Assembly: GCF_005405485.1 (NCBI RefSeq)
Contig: NZ_BJED01000027.1
Span: 1 to 45,936, forward strand
Direction: 5' to 3'
Origin: Enterococcus hulanensis
Lineage (GTDB): Bacteria > Bacillota > Bacilli > Lactobacillales > Enterococcaceae
DNA: 45,936 nucleotides
Below, piece after piece: positions 16,932 to 24,274 of the stretch. Every line of letters begins with the position of its first letter. The stretch's first letter is position 1. Below the pieces are notes generated by a model. The model did not search any database. It had not been told where the DNA came from and saw only the letters and a program-made list of their open reading frames with translations. A program made the position numbers and the translations under genes.

Positions 16932-18404
16932 ATGGAGAATTTATCATTAGAAGAGGTCAGGATCGCAAAGGTAAAGGAGATAAAGACTCCTTATCCTGAC
17001 AGATATGAAGTAAATGAAGAGATTTGCAAGGTGGCTTCACTAGAAGATGGGACGACAGACGTGAAAATCGCAGGGAGAATAACCGCTTTTCGAAAAATCG
17101 GAAAGCTCACGTTTTTCCGAATCTCCGATATCGCGGGGCAAGTCCAAGCCGCCATCAAAAAAGATGAGGTCGGTGAGGAACGCTATAACCACTTCCAGCA
17201 AATCATTGACACAGGTGATTTTATCGGACTGGAAGGGTCCATCTTTACCACCAAAACCGGAGAGAAAACGTTAAGAGTCAAGGCGTATACTTTTTTGGGA
17301 AAAAGCTTCCTGCCGCTGCCGGAGAAATTCCATGGCCTGCAGAATTCTGAGCTGATCTACCGTCAACGCTACCTTGATTTGATTATGAATCAGAAGACCA
17401 AGGAGCGCTTCTTGTTGCGGACGAAAATGATTCAGGCGATTCGCCGTTATTTGGAAGAGGAACAATACATTGAGATCGAAACGCCGGTATTGACCAATCA
17501 GCCTTCTGGTGCCTTGGCGAAGCCTTTTGTCTCGCATCATAATGCGTTAGATATCGATGTCTTCCTGCGGATCGCTCCTGAAACGTACTTAAAGCGGGCG
17601 ATCGTTGGCGGGTTTACGAAGGTGTTTGAATTTGCCCGCTGTTTTCGCAACGAGGGGATGGACGCTACCCACCTGCAGGATTTTACGATGCTGGAAGCCT
17701 ATTGCGCCTACTATAATTATTTAGATAATATGAAATTCCTGCAGCGCATGCTCGTTTCAGTGATCGAAAAAGTTTTCGGCAAAACCGCGATTACCATCAA
17801 TGATCATTCGGTCGAATTTGCCGGCGAGTGGCCGATCGTCACCTTCCGAGAGCTGCTGATAAAAGACTGCGGCATCGATATCAACCAGTTCGAAACGGCG
17901 GAAAGCTTATTGGCTGAAATCAAAAGAAACAAGATTGAGCTGAATACCAGCGACGATTTAGCTGCGATGGGAAAAGGAAATTTGATTGATCTGCTTTATA
18001 AAAAAGTGAGCCGCCCGCAAATCATTCAGCCCACATTTTTAACAGAGCACCCGATTGAGCTGTCACCACTGGCGCGAGCCAATGACCAAGATCCGCAAAT
18101 TACCGATCGTTTCCAATTAATCATTAACGGCGCTGAAATTATCAATGGCTACTCAGAGCTGGTCGATCCAGCCGAGCAAGCGCTCAGACTTGAAGAACAA
18201 GCCCAGTTAAATAAAGACGGCGACCAAGAAGCGATGGTGATGGACACGGAATACCTTACTGCGATGCGGCATGGGATGCCGCCAATCTCCGGCTGGGGAA
18301 TGGGGATTGATCGTCTGATCCAAGTAATCACCGGAACACCGAACTTAAGAGATTCCGTGCTGTTTCCGCTGATGCGCCCTGATAAAAAAGGTGAGGAAAT
18401 GTAG
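16932..18404 (+). CDS. lysS: Lysyl-tRNA synthetase, class II
   Basis: 490 aa, normal length. N-terminal OB-fold anticodon-binding domain (about 55-155), then the class II catalytic core with motif 1 near LRTKMIQAIRRYLEEEQYIEIETPVL, motif 2 FEFARCFRNEGMDATHLQDFTMLE and motif 3 GWGMGIDRLIQVITG. It charges tRNA-Lys with lysine in the cytoplasm. Control by a lysine T-box fits. Many enterococci keep a constitutive lysS elsewhere, so this could be a second, starvation-induced copy (inference). SD AAGGAGG at 16918-16924. Confidence 0.95.
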   Translation: MENLSLEEVRIAKVKEIKTPYPDRYEVNEEICKVASLEDGTTDVKIAGRITAFRKIGKLTFFRISDIAGQVQAAIKKDEVGEERYNHFQQIIDTGDFIGLEGSIFTTKTGEKTLRVKAYTFLGKSFLPLPEKFHGLQNSELIYRQRYLDLIMNQKTKERFLLRTKMIQAIRRYLEEEQYIEIETPVLTNQPSGALAKPFVSHHNALDIDVFLRIAPETYLKRAIVGGFTKVFEFARCFRNEGMDATHLQDFTMLEAYCAYYNYLDNMKFLQRMLVSVIEKVFGKTAITINDHSVEFAGEWPIVTFRELLIKDCGIDINQFETAESLLAEIKRNKIELNTSDDLAAMGKGNLIDLLYKKVSRPQIIQPTFLTEHPIELSPLARANDQDPQITDRFQLIINGAEIINGYSELVDPAEQALRLEEQAQLNKDGDQEAMVMDTEYLTAMRHGMPPISGWGMGIDRLIQVITGTPNLRDSVLFPLMRPDKKGEEM

Positions 18405-18418
18405 GTGGTGTTTCTCTA

Positions 18419-18493
18419 ATGTCAGAAGATCTGCCCGTAAGACGGCTTGATACGGATGAGAAAATCAATGAGTGGATGCTGGAAGATGTGTAA
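18419..18493 (+). CDS. Possible 24-aa ORF downstream of lysS
   Basis: ATG 18419 is preceded by AGGTGG (18403-18408) and begins 14 nt after the lysS stop. The peptide is highly acidic and charged (ends NEWMLEDV). No family is recognised; it may be a remnant. Confidence 0.25.
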   Translation: MSEDLPVRRLDTDEKINEWMLEDV

Positions 18494-18547
18494 GCTTTGG
18501 GACTACACAGCAAACCCTAGACCAGATCCACATCCCAATACACCCAA

Positions 18548-18577
18548 AAGCCCCCATCAAAATCTTGATGGGGGCTT
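18548..18577. terminator. Hairpin between lysS and the GyrI-like gene
   Basis: 13-bp perfect stem AAGCCCCCATCAA / TTGATGGGGGCTT with a 4-nt loop. T runs are short on either side. It probably serves as terminator for both convergent genes. Confidence 0.7.
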
Positions 18578-18584
18578 AACCTCG

Positions 18585-19049
18585 TCATCTCACAGGCATA
18601 TACATCTCTGTCAGATATTCGTCTTCCGGCTGTTCTTCGCCGTTCAAATAGTGATAATAGATGCCGCCGGCTGGTTCGTAACCATGGGCGGGGAGCCAGT
18701 TCATCAGCTCTTCTAAGGTAGGATCTTGCTTTTCGTAGGGGCCGCGATCGATGGTGAGCGCGATCTTGCGGATCGGGTTTGTCTGGGTTTGCACCTCGCC
18801 CTTGCCCTCAAGCGGTCGCGGCGTGGCGAAGCCGATCTCCACATCCAAGGCTTCCAGATCGATATTGTGGAAGCAGACGATCGGGCCGCTGCTAGGCTGT
18901 GCCTCGTTTTCTTCGATCAGAGCAAGGATGCTGCCGACCGCCGTTCCCATCAGCTCTGAGTATTCTTCAAAAAAGTTAATCGTCCTGCGCAGCGTCAGCA
19001 GGTGCTGTTCTGGCAGTTCCTTGATCATAATATCCGCGATTCTAGTCAT
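18585..19049 (-). CDS. GyrI-like small-molecule-binding domain protein
   Basis: 154 aa. ATG 19049 is selected because GAGGG lies 7 nt upstream; the farther in-frame ATG at 19067 has no SD. The pattern (repeat of a beta-alpha-beta-beta unit, DRGPYEKQDPTLEELMNWLPAHGYEPAG and a closing EDEYLTEMYMPV) is that of stand-alone GyrI-like/effector-binding domains that bind hydrophobic ligands or hydrolyse cyclopropanoids. No DNA-binding domain. Exact role unknown. Confidence 0.8.
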   Translation of the reverse strand: MTRIADIMIKELPEQHLLTLRRTINFFEEYSELMGTAVGSILALIEENEAQPSSGPIVCFHNIDLEALDVEIGFATPRPLEGKGEVQTQTNPIRKIALTIDRGPYEKQDPTLEELMNWLPAHGYEPAGGIYYHYLNGEEQPEDEYLTEMYMPVR

Positions 19050-19134
19050 TGTACGCCCTCTTTTCATTTTCTATTGTGTCATAGAAAATCATAGCAAAGA
19101 GCATCCGATTCCGCTTGTCCGTCAGTGCTCAATT

Positions 19135-19764
19135 CTAGTCGGCAAAGTCACGAAACAAATAAACACCCAAAACGGCATTAAAGCCCATCGCCGCGAAAAC
19201 GCTGAACCGTTCGGGGATGCCGAAATAGTCGCGGGGCACCGCATTGACGCCAATCGCTCCTGCGATCATGAAAAAGAGGGCAAGCAGCGCCCATTTTGCT
19301 AATGAGGGATGGGATTTTCCGCGAAGGCAGCTAACGATAATCACCAGCAGGGAAGCCAGCGACAGGACAACCACCAATACCGTGACAACGACGTGCATGA
19401 TATCCTGAAAAGTCCCCGCAAATCCGCTGTCCGTCAAAGGAAACATCCCATAGCCCACCGCCGATAGACACATCATCACCGCAAATAAATAAATCCCCAG
19501 ACGCAAAGCGCGGGTCAGTTTTCCTTGAATATAAACGCAAAGCACCGTAGCAGATACGACGCTACCGACACCAGATAGCGAAGCCAACTGATTCCAGACG
19601 ATGCGCGAAGGGGCGTTCTCGGCACTCAGATCACTGACCGCCTGCGCCATCCAATCGTAGCCGGGATATGCCAGCGGGCTGAACACGACCGCCGCGGTAT
19701 AAGATAGCAGACTGACCACACCCAGTAGCCCCAGCCAATGAATCAAACCGCGTTTCTTACTCAT
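19135..19764 (-). CDS. DUF998-family membrane protein
   Basis: 209 aa with six hydrophobic segments. ATG 19764 overlaps the end of the upstream tetR gene by 8 nt, indicating translational coupling. Family marks: FSPLAYPGYDWMAQAVSDLSAENAPS near the N terminus. Function unknown; the tight link to a TetR repressor suggests a stress- or drug-responsive membrane protein (inference). Confidence 0.82.
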   Translation of the reverse strand: MSKKRGLIHWLGLLGVVSLLSYTAAVVFSPLAYPGYDWMAQAVSDLSAENAPSRIVWNQLASLSGVGSVVSATVLCVYIQGKLTRALRLGIYLFAVMMCLSAVGYGMFPLTDSGFAGTFQDIMHVVVTVLVVVLSLASLLVIIVSCLRGKSHPSLAKWALLALFFMIAGAIGVNAVPRDYFGIPERFSVFAAMGFNAVLGVYLFRDFAD

Positions 19765-20395
19765 AATCGCAAGCCTCCATCCGGTACAACTGATAAAACT
19801 GGCGAATATGCCGCTCCAACAGCTCCACACATTCCATTTCTCTGTCCGAATGACGATCACAGATCGACAGCAAAAGCTGGATCGGCGCGTAAAAATGCAG
19901 CGCCATGACCTGCGTATCCCACGCCTCCAGCACGCCCGCTTGGACCAGCATAGCAAACAGCATTCCCTGATAGCTCAACGGGTCATCCGCATATTGCTTG
20001 GTATACATCGCCGCAAGCTTGCTATCCTGAAACTGCTCGATCGTCAAAAGCTTGCGAAAATCCGCCGCATACCCATCATGCAAAAAGAAGTCAAACAGCC
20101 TTCTCCCCAGCACCACCAGTTGATCCTCCGACATGCCATCAAACAAGGGCGCGTCCGCCTTACCATCACGACCATCCAGCATTAAGCCCGCCATATTTTT
20201 CTCATAGCGCGCGTTCATTTCTTGCAGCACGGCATCGAAAATCTCCTGCTTGTTTTTATGGTGCTTGTACAAAGAAGGGGCCTTGATCCCGACCGCCTGT
20301 GCAATCTCATCAACACTCACCGCGCCATACCCCTTAGTGGCGAACAGCCGCGCCGCTTCAATGACGATCCGTTCTTTCGTAGGTAATTTATCCAT
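19757..20395 (-). CDS. TetR/AcrR-family transcriptional repressor
   Basis: 212 aa. N-terminal HTH (about 8-55: ERIVIEAARLFATKGYGAVSVDEIAQ, then SLYKHHKNKQEIFDAVL), followed by a helical ligand-binding domain. SD AAGGAG 8 nt before ATG. It is cotranscribed with the DUF998 gene and likely autoregulated by the two operators at 20411-20451. Confidence 0.9.
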   Translation of the reverse strand: MDKLPTKERIVIEAARLFATKGYGAVSVDEIAQAVGIKAPSLYKHHKNKQEIFDAVLQEMNARYEKNMAGLMLDGRDGKADAPLFDGMSEDQLVVLGRRLFDFFLHDGYAADFRKLLTIEQFQDSKLAAMYTKQYADDPLSYQGMLFAMLVQAGVLEAWDTQVMALHFYAPIQLLLSICDRHSDREMECVELLERHIRQFYQLYRMEACDYE

Positions 20396-20410
20396 CGTTG
20401 TTTCTCCTTG

Positions 20411-20458
20411 GCTAATAGTTGTTAGCCTAAGTTTAGCTAATAATCATTAGCCTGTCAA
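20411..20458 (-). promoter_or_regulatory. tetR promoter with two identical-half-site operators
   Basis: Minus-strand -35 TTGACA (20453-20458), 17-bp spacer, -10 TAAACT (20430-20435). Two GCTAA-N6-TTAGC dyads (20436-20451, filling the spacer, and 20411-20426, just downstream) start 25 bp apart. A TetR dimer at each would block transcription. Confidence 0.8.
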
Positions 20459-20492
20459 ACTATAACAAAACCAGAGCATAAAATAAACAAGA

Positions 20493-20544
20493 CGTACGAA
20501 AATTACCCCTGCAATCAAACGATCGCAGGGGTAGTTTTCGTACG
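20493..20544 (-). terminator. Hairpin at the end of Rpn locus A
   Basis: 20-bp stem (20493-20512 with 20525-20544, one G-T pair) with a 12-nt loop. On the minus strand it is followed by TCTTGTTTATTTT. Its core CCCCTGCAATCAA...CGATCGCAGGGG recurs at 22133-22158 on the other side of the locus. Confidence 0.7.
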
Positions 20545-20598
20545 ATTGATCTTCATAATCAATGCAATTTCCTTTCTGAGTATGAAATGGGCGTACCA

Positions 20599-20805
20599 TC
20601 ATTTATGTTCATTTTCTATCTTTTTGATCGTTTCAAAGTCTAATTCAGTAGCTTCTACGATTTTCTCTATAGGAAAGTTCATCTTGATCAACCGAAGAGC
20701 AACTTTTCTCTTCACTTCCTCAATCCCTTGTTCAATCCCTTGCATTCGAGCAGTAGAGATTACGGCATCAGTGATGGCTTTTGACTTATTGATTTTCATA
20801 ATCAT
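20599..20805 (-). CDS. Stand-alone Rpn C-terminal tail, cassette A3
   Basis: 68 aa starting MIMKINKSKAITDAV, with AAAGGAAA about 8 nt before the ATG at 20805. It repeats the last 60 residues of the Rpn protein at 21134-21982, but with the short variable part MQGIEQGIEEVKRK. It ends with the conserved helical tail (IKKIENEHK). By analogy with the short RpnA product of E. coli it could act as an antitoxin or oligomer partner. A further degenerate cassette start lies at about 20536-20575, fused to the terminator. Confidence 0.7.
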   Translation of the reverse strand: MIMKINKSKAITDAVISTARMQGIEQGIEEVKRKVALRLIKMNFPIEKIVEATELDFETIKKIENEHK

Positions 20806-20841
20806 CTCTTTTTCCTTTCTAAGTATGAAACAGGCGGACAA

Positions 20842-21096
20842 TCACTTATGTTCACTTTCTATCTTTTTGATCGTTTCAAGGTCTAATTCCGTAGCTTCCA
20901 CGATTTTCTCTATAGGAAAGTTCATCTTGATCAATCGAAGAGCAACTTTTCTCTTCACTTCCTCAATCCCTTGTTTAAACCCTTGTTCAAATCCTTGTTT
21001 AAACCCTCGTTCAAAGCCTTCCACAAATCCTTGCATTCGAGCGGTAGAGATTACGGCATCATTGATGGCTTTTGACTTATTGATCTTCATAATCAT
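20842..21096 (-). CDS. Stand-alone Rpn C-terminal tail, cassette A2
   Basis: 84 aa from ATG 21096 (SD AAGGAA). It opens MIMKINKSKAINDAVISTAR, has an expanded repeat GFVEGFERGFKQGFEQGF built on 4-residue G-F-x-x units, then the conserved tail (ALRLIKMNFPIEKIVEATEL). The repeats predict a long glycine-notched helix. The cassette lies 37 nt after the Rpn stop. Same proposed role as A3. Confidence 0.72.
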   Translation of the reverse strand: MIMKINKSKAINDAVISTARMQGFVEGFERGFKQGFEQGFKQGIEEVKRKVALRLIKMNFPIEKIVEATELDLETIKKIESEHK

Positions 21097-21133
21097 CTCT
21101 TTTTTCCTTTCTGAGTATGTGATGGGCGGACAA

Positions 21134-21316
21134 TCACTTATGTTCACTTTCTATCTTTTTGATCGTTTCAAGGTCTAATTCAGTAGCTTCTACGATTTGC
21201 TCTATAGGCAAGTTCATCTTGATCAGCCGAAGAGCAACTTTTCTCTTCTCTTCCTCTCGAGCGGTAGAGATTACGGCATCATTGATGGCTTTTGATTTAT
21301 TGATTTTCATAATCAT
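21134..21316 (-). CDS. Internal in-frame short Rpn product (RpnS-like), locus A
   Basis: GGAGG (21325-21329) lies exactly 8 nt before an in-frame ATG at 21316 inside the Rpn gene. Translation there gives 60 aa, MIMKINKSKAINDAV..., the C-terminal tail only. This matches the intragenic short product of E. coli rpnA that inhibits the full-length nuclease. The same MIMK start is used by both free-standing cassettes downstream. Confidence 0.65.
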   Translation of the reverse strand: MIMKINKSKAINDAVISTAREEEKRKVALRLIKMNLPIEQIVEATELDLETIKKIESEHK

Positions 21317-21982
21317 CTCTTTTTCCTCCGATCCTAGACTGTAATAGTCCACTTTTTGTTTGGCTTTTTTTATATAGTCGGGTGCGTTGGCGAGAGTCTC
21401 GCCAGTTTTTAGAAAGTGCTGCCAGTGGTGGATAGCGCTTTGGCTCTTTCTATTATTATTTTTCAGGCTAAGGAAGCATAGGAGCAACAGTTCTTTTCTA
21501 TTGGTTCCAAGAAACGGCTGATTTGTCTGCTCGTTTAATAAGCGGAAAAGCTGCAATGCGTCTTGTTTTTGGTCAAATAAGTGAAAGTCCACGATATTGA
21601 TACCATAGGCAGGGCACAGGGCGGAAAAATTATTGTCTCGAATAAAATCATTGGTTTCAAGATTGCCAAAGGGGCTGCAAAAGGCTTCTGCTAAGTAAAA
21701 AATCGAACGTTCGCGAAAGTAGGCATGAGGCTGAATTTGGCATTCGAGCGTCGTGTGACTGCCATCTTCTCCAATGGCCAAGATGTCTACTTCAGTTCGT
21801 AAGATATCCATTTCTTCAAAGGCTTTTTTATAGCTGTCAATATGATACGTTTCTTTTGGCGTAAGGGTCTGGAATTCAATACCTAGCAGGTCTTTGACAA
21901 AGGCTTTAAGGATAGACGAGGAATCTTCTGAGGTCAATAATTTTTTGAAAAGCAGGTCGTTTGTTGGTAAAAATTTTTGCAT
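21134..21982 (-). CDS. Rpn-family PD-(D/E)XK nuclease (recombination-promoting nuclease / putative transposase)
   Basis: 282 aa. ATG 21982 is chosen because it gives the family N terminus MQKFLPTNDLLFKKLLTSED and has AAAGGTG upstream. The nuclease core has TEVDILA (Asp66) and LECQIQ (Glu80, Gln82), the D...ExQ form of the PD-(D/E)XK site, then YFRERSIFYLAEAF. Residues after about 222 form the tail region. Rpn proteins cut DNA and act in phage defence in E. coli. Divergence from the 43350 locus is large in the tail and moderate in the core. Confidence 0.88.
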   Translation of the reverse strand: MQKFLPTNDLLFKKLLTSEDSSSILKAFVKDLLGIEFQTLTPKETYHIDSYKKAFEEMDILRTEVDILAIGEDGSHTTLECQIQPHAYFRERSIFYLAEAFCSPFGNLETNDFIRDNNFSALCPAYGINIVDFHLFDQKQDALQLFRLLNEQTNQPFLGTNRKELLLLCFLSLKNNNRKSQSAIHHWQHFLKTGETLANAPDYIKKAKQKVDYYSLGSEEKEMIMKINKSKAINDAVISTAREEEKRKVALRLIKMNLPIEQIVEATELDLETIKKIESEHK

Positions 21983-22132
21983 TTTTTTCACACCTTTCAG
22001 ATAGCAAGAATCCATACTGAAAGGCGGTTTCTCCCTGTATTATAGCATGGTGATTCAGTGACTATCAAAATTCTTTCACTCTAAGATACGTAAACGAATG
22101 GAGATAACTGCCAAAGAAAACCACGAAACTTA

Positions 22133-22158
22133 CCCCTGCAATCAACCGATCGCAGGGG
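22133..22158. repeat. Second copy of the locus A hairpin core
   Basis: CCCCTGCAATCAA then CGATCGCAGGGG, differing by one base from 20507-20530. The two copies bracket Rpn locus A about 1.6 kb apart. Confidence 0.6.
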
Positions 22159-22360
22159 ATATTCTCGATCCCTAAAGAGTATAAATAGCCTTGGTACCAA
22201 TGATTCTGGTGTCCAGCTTTACGAACTCGCTTTCTCGCCGTTAATTAGGAAATCATTTTTCAAAAAAAGAGTCCGATTACCATTGCATCACGCGAGTCAT
22301 CCATCAATCGATGCGGCTAAATTTTCGCCAAGAATTTAGCCGCATTTTCGCTGACAAACC

Positions 22361-22396
22361 GTTTTTCTAATCACGCCTTAGCGTGATTAGAAAAAC
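22361..22396. terminator. Perfect 16-bp-arm hairpin next to the toxin gene
   Basis: Arms 22361-22376 and 22381-22396 with loop CTTA. Each arm carries a TTTTT/AAAAA end, so it can terminate transcription in both directions, as the shared terminator of par/Fst loci does. Confidence 0.7.
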
Positions 22397-22421
22397 TGGC
22401 AAAGCCTTCCTTATGATGTCG

Positions 22422-22514
22422 TCATGGATCTCGTCCGCCCAGCCAATGATTGACCAGAGCGATGACCAATCCCACAAAGAGGGGAGCGAGGACATATCGG
22501 ATCAGCTCGCTCAT
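22422..22514 (-). CDS. Fst-family type I toxin (small membrane peptide)
   Basis: 30 aa. ATG 22514 has AAGGAGG 8 nt upstream. The peptide has one membrane span containing LAPLFVGLVIALVNHWL, matching the APxFVGLV core of Fst toxins, and a short charged C terminus (GGRDP). Fst peptides insert in the membrane and are controlled by a convergent antisense RNA. In the mRNA, 8 nt in the 5' leader (complement of 22545-22552) pair perfectly with 8 nt at the stop codon (22418-22425), which could hide the ribosome site. GCATCAC occurs at 22517-22523 (over the SD) and at 22285-22291 beyond the terminator, a possible antisense contact. Confidence 0.78.
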   Translation of the reverse strand: MSELIRYVLAPLFVGLVIALVNHWLGGRDP

Positions 22515-22622
22515 AAGCATCACCTCCTTTTTCCGTGTGGGAGGATGACGACACGAGTTACCTACGCTTAGTCGCTGTTAAGAAGGAAAGTATTCAGTTA
22601 GTTCTTATTAGTTAGATGCGCC

Positions 22623-23264
22623 TCAAGAAGAGTCGTCGTCGCCGTCTTTTTGCTTGCCCCAGATGCGTGCGATCAAACGTTTGAGGTGCCCGATTTCCTG
22701 TTGTGATCGCTGATTCGGGGGCGCGCCGGAATTTTCGGCGAGTCGTTCCTTTTCACGTTCATAGTCCTTTTTCCGCAGGGTCGACTTCAAGTCTTTTGCG
22801 GGCATGGCAGACTGGACCTGCGCGGGTTCCTCTGCCATAGGAAGTGCTGATTTCGCCGCTGTTGGGAGTTCGACAGGGTGTTTCTGACCATCAATCGTGT
22901 GCTTTTCTCCGATTTGTGGTGATTGAATTCTTAATGAAAGAGGGTTATTTCCCGTTTCTGCCGAGTCTCTCAGCTTTTGCGCCAGCATCGTTCCTGTTGG
23001 TGTTAATGGTGATTTGGCAGGGGCGGCGGCCTTTGGTTCTTTTTCTTTATCGAAAACTTCGCGATCATAGGTGGTGACGATCCTGCCTGTGACCACAGTA
23101 TCAAATAGTTTTACGCCGTCTTTTTCAAAAATATCTAGTTGAGTTAATAGTTCGCAAGCTTCTTTGAGCTGCGGTCCGGGTAGATCGGCATTCACATTTT
23201 TATAGGTCCAGTCGTGCTCTTGGCCGAGGCCATTCGTGAAGGTGGTGACTAAATCATGGGTCAT
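22623..23264 (-). CDS. DUF2922-like protein with long C-terminal extension
   Basis: 213 aa. ATG 23264 is preferred since it gives a DUF2922-like N terminus (MTHDLVTTFTNGLGQEHDWTY...LFDTVVTGRIVTT, about 1-65), clearly related to the 70-aa protein at 23762-23974. A Pro/Ala-rich linker and a basic, charged C-terminal part (KRLIARIWGKQKDG) follow; this extension is not part of the usual 70-aa family. Last gene of a four-gene operon. Function unknown. Confidence 0.7.
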   Translation of the reverse strand: MTHDLVTTFTNGLGQEHDWTYKNVNADLPGPQLKEACELLTQLDIFEKDGVKLFDTVVTGRIVTTYDREVFDKEKEPKAAAPAKSPLTPTGTMLAQKLRDSAETGNNPLSLRIQSPQIGEKHTIDGQKHPVELPTAAKSALPMAEEPAQVQSAMPAKDLKSTLRKKDYEREKERLAENSGAPPNQRSQQEIGHLKRLIARIWGKQKDGDDDSS

Positions 23265-23311
23265 CTTTCTACTTTCCTTTCTTCTTTTTTTATGCGTAGG
23301 TAGGTTTACTC

Positions 23312-23695
23312 TCAAGGTTCATTCGTTTCATCAGGACGGACTTTTGCAATTAAGGAACGGACAAGGGACTTGGCTTTTTCGCCAAAGTTACGGACAGGGA
23401 ATACTTTTGAAGTCAGCGAGCGCCATTCAGGTGCCATGAAATAATCCTTAAAGTAATAAAAGAACCGCTTCATGGTGCGCGTCGCCTTGGTATTCATAAA
23501 GATATCGCGGACAAGGTCCTTTAGAATGAAGGCAAACTCCTCCGCACCAAGCTGGAACCGTACACGTAATGCCAAGATATATTTGATCGTTAAGCTGCTA
23601 TTTTGCGTTTGATAATAGTAATTGGTAATGCGTTTTTCTAGTGTTGTTGATTTAAGATTGAACAATTGTCGGCAAGTCAGAGTTTGTTCATTCAT
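23312..23695 (-). CDS. Hypothetical protein
   Basis: 127 aa, rich in Phe, Tyr, Arg and Lys, predicted mainly helical, no signal peptide. I do not recognise a family. It lies between the two DUF2922-like genes (66 nt after one, 47 nt before the other), so it belongs to the same operon. SD GGAGG precedes ATG 23695. Confidence 0.6.
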   Translation of the reverse strand: MNEQTLTCRQLFNLKSTTLEKRITNYYYQTQNSSLTIKYILALRVRFQLGAEEFAFILKDLVRDIFMNTKATRTMKRFFYYFKDYFMAPEWRSLTSKVFPVRNFGEKAKSLVRSLIAKVRPDETNEP

Positions 23696-23761
23696 AGATT
23701 CTTATCCTCCTTTTAGTTAGTAGAGGAAGGCGGGGGTTAGCCGCCCATCCTCACATGCTGC

Positions 23762-23974
23762 TTAAAATACGATACGTTCGACAGTTTCGACAAATTTGGC
23801 GCTGGTGACTTGATCGAATAACTTGTCGCCATTTTTATCGAATAGGTTTAAGAGAGTCAATCGCTCTAAGGTGCCCCGCACCTCATCGTTGGATTTGTTG
23901 TCGTCGGCATTCGGATAGCTCCATGTTTGGGAACGCCCGTTTTTGGTTTTAAAGATCGCTACTAATTTTTTCAT
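23762..23974 (-). CDS. DUF2922 family protein
   Basis: 70 aa. The pattern MKKLVAIFKTKNGRSQTWSYPNADDN... NLFDKNGDKLFDQVTSAKFVE matches the small DUF2922 family of Firmicutes. These genes are regularly next to DUF1659 genes, as here (17-nt gap). Function unknown. Confidence 0.8.
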   Translation of the reverse strand: MKKLVAIFKTKNGRSQTWSYPNADDNKSNDEVRGTLERLTLLNLFDKNGDKLFDQVTSAKFVETVERIVF

Positions 23975-23991
23975 CTACACTTTTCCTCCTA

Positions 23992-24198
23992 TTATTTACT
24001 CACTCGTGATTGGCTGGTGATGATTACGCCGTCTAACAATGTGCCTTCTGCGTCGAGTTCCTTCATAAGCTGTCCTAGTTTTAGGATCTCTGCTTCATCT
24101 GGGTTATCGACGACATTTTGGAACGTGACTTTCTTTAACTTCTCCACTCCAGGTACTGAGAGCTGCACTTGTAATTTGGTACTTAATTTTTGAATCAT
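23992..24198 (-). CDS. DUF1659 family protein
   Basis: 68 aa. ATG 24198 is fixed by GGAGG 7 nt upstream. The sequence KVTFQNVVDNPDEAEILKLGQLM and a closing VIITSQSRVSK fit the DUF1659 family, the usual partner of DUF2922. First gene of the operon, behind the boxes at 24275-24383. Confidence 0.78.
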   Translation of the reverse strand: MIQKLSTKLQVQLSVPGVEKLKKVTFQNVVDNPDEAEILKLGQLMKELDAEGTLLDGVIITSQSRVSK

Positions 24199-24274
24199 TG
24201 TAACGCCTCCATGTGTTTGAATTTTTTTGTACCGGCCGGTGACTAAAGAATAGCCGAAAGTCAAAAAAACCACG

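Larger units (their letters stand above)
20599..21133 (-). repeat. Tandem array of Rpn tail cassettes, locus A
   Basis: Two complete units (leader plus ORF, 36-37-nt gaps) and a degenerate third start near 20536-20575 where a cassette is joined to the terminator hairpin. All share a leader that reads through the SD AAAGGAAA to MIMK. Confidence 0.8.
22016..22421. other. Gene-free region between Rpn locus A and the Fst-type toxin
   Basis: No credible gene in about 400 nt. It holds a hairpin at 22133-22158 related to the locus A terminator, a hairpin at 22311-22345 (13-bp arms ATGCGGCTAAATT), and the long palindrome at 22361-22396. Part of it may encode the antisense RNA of the toxin. Confidence 0.6.

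Noticed and set aside
20599-21096. Tail cassettes as mere frameshifted fragments of longer rpn genes
   Set aside because: Each has its own SD and start at the same MIMK or MNKAEA position, stop codons at the same place and uniform gaps. No nuclease-domain remnant lies between them.
20546-21178. Long plus-strand frame with repeated hydrophobic segments opposite Rpn locus A
   Set aside because: It is the antisense image of the tail cassettes; the minus-strand ORFs have SDs and homology to the Rpn tail.
22383-22571. 62-codon plus-strand frame over the toxin region
   Set aside because: It lacks an SD, starts inside the terminator hairpin and lies opposite the better supported Fst-type gene.
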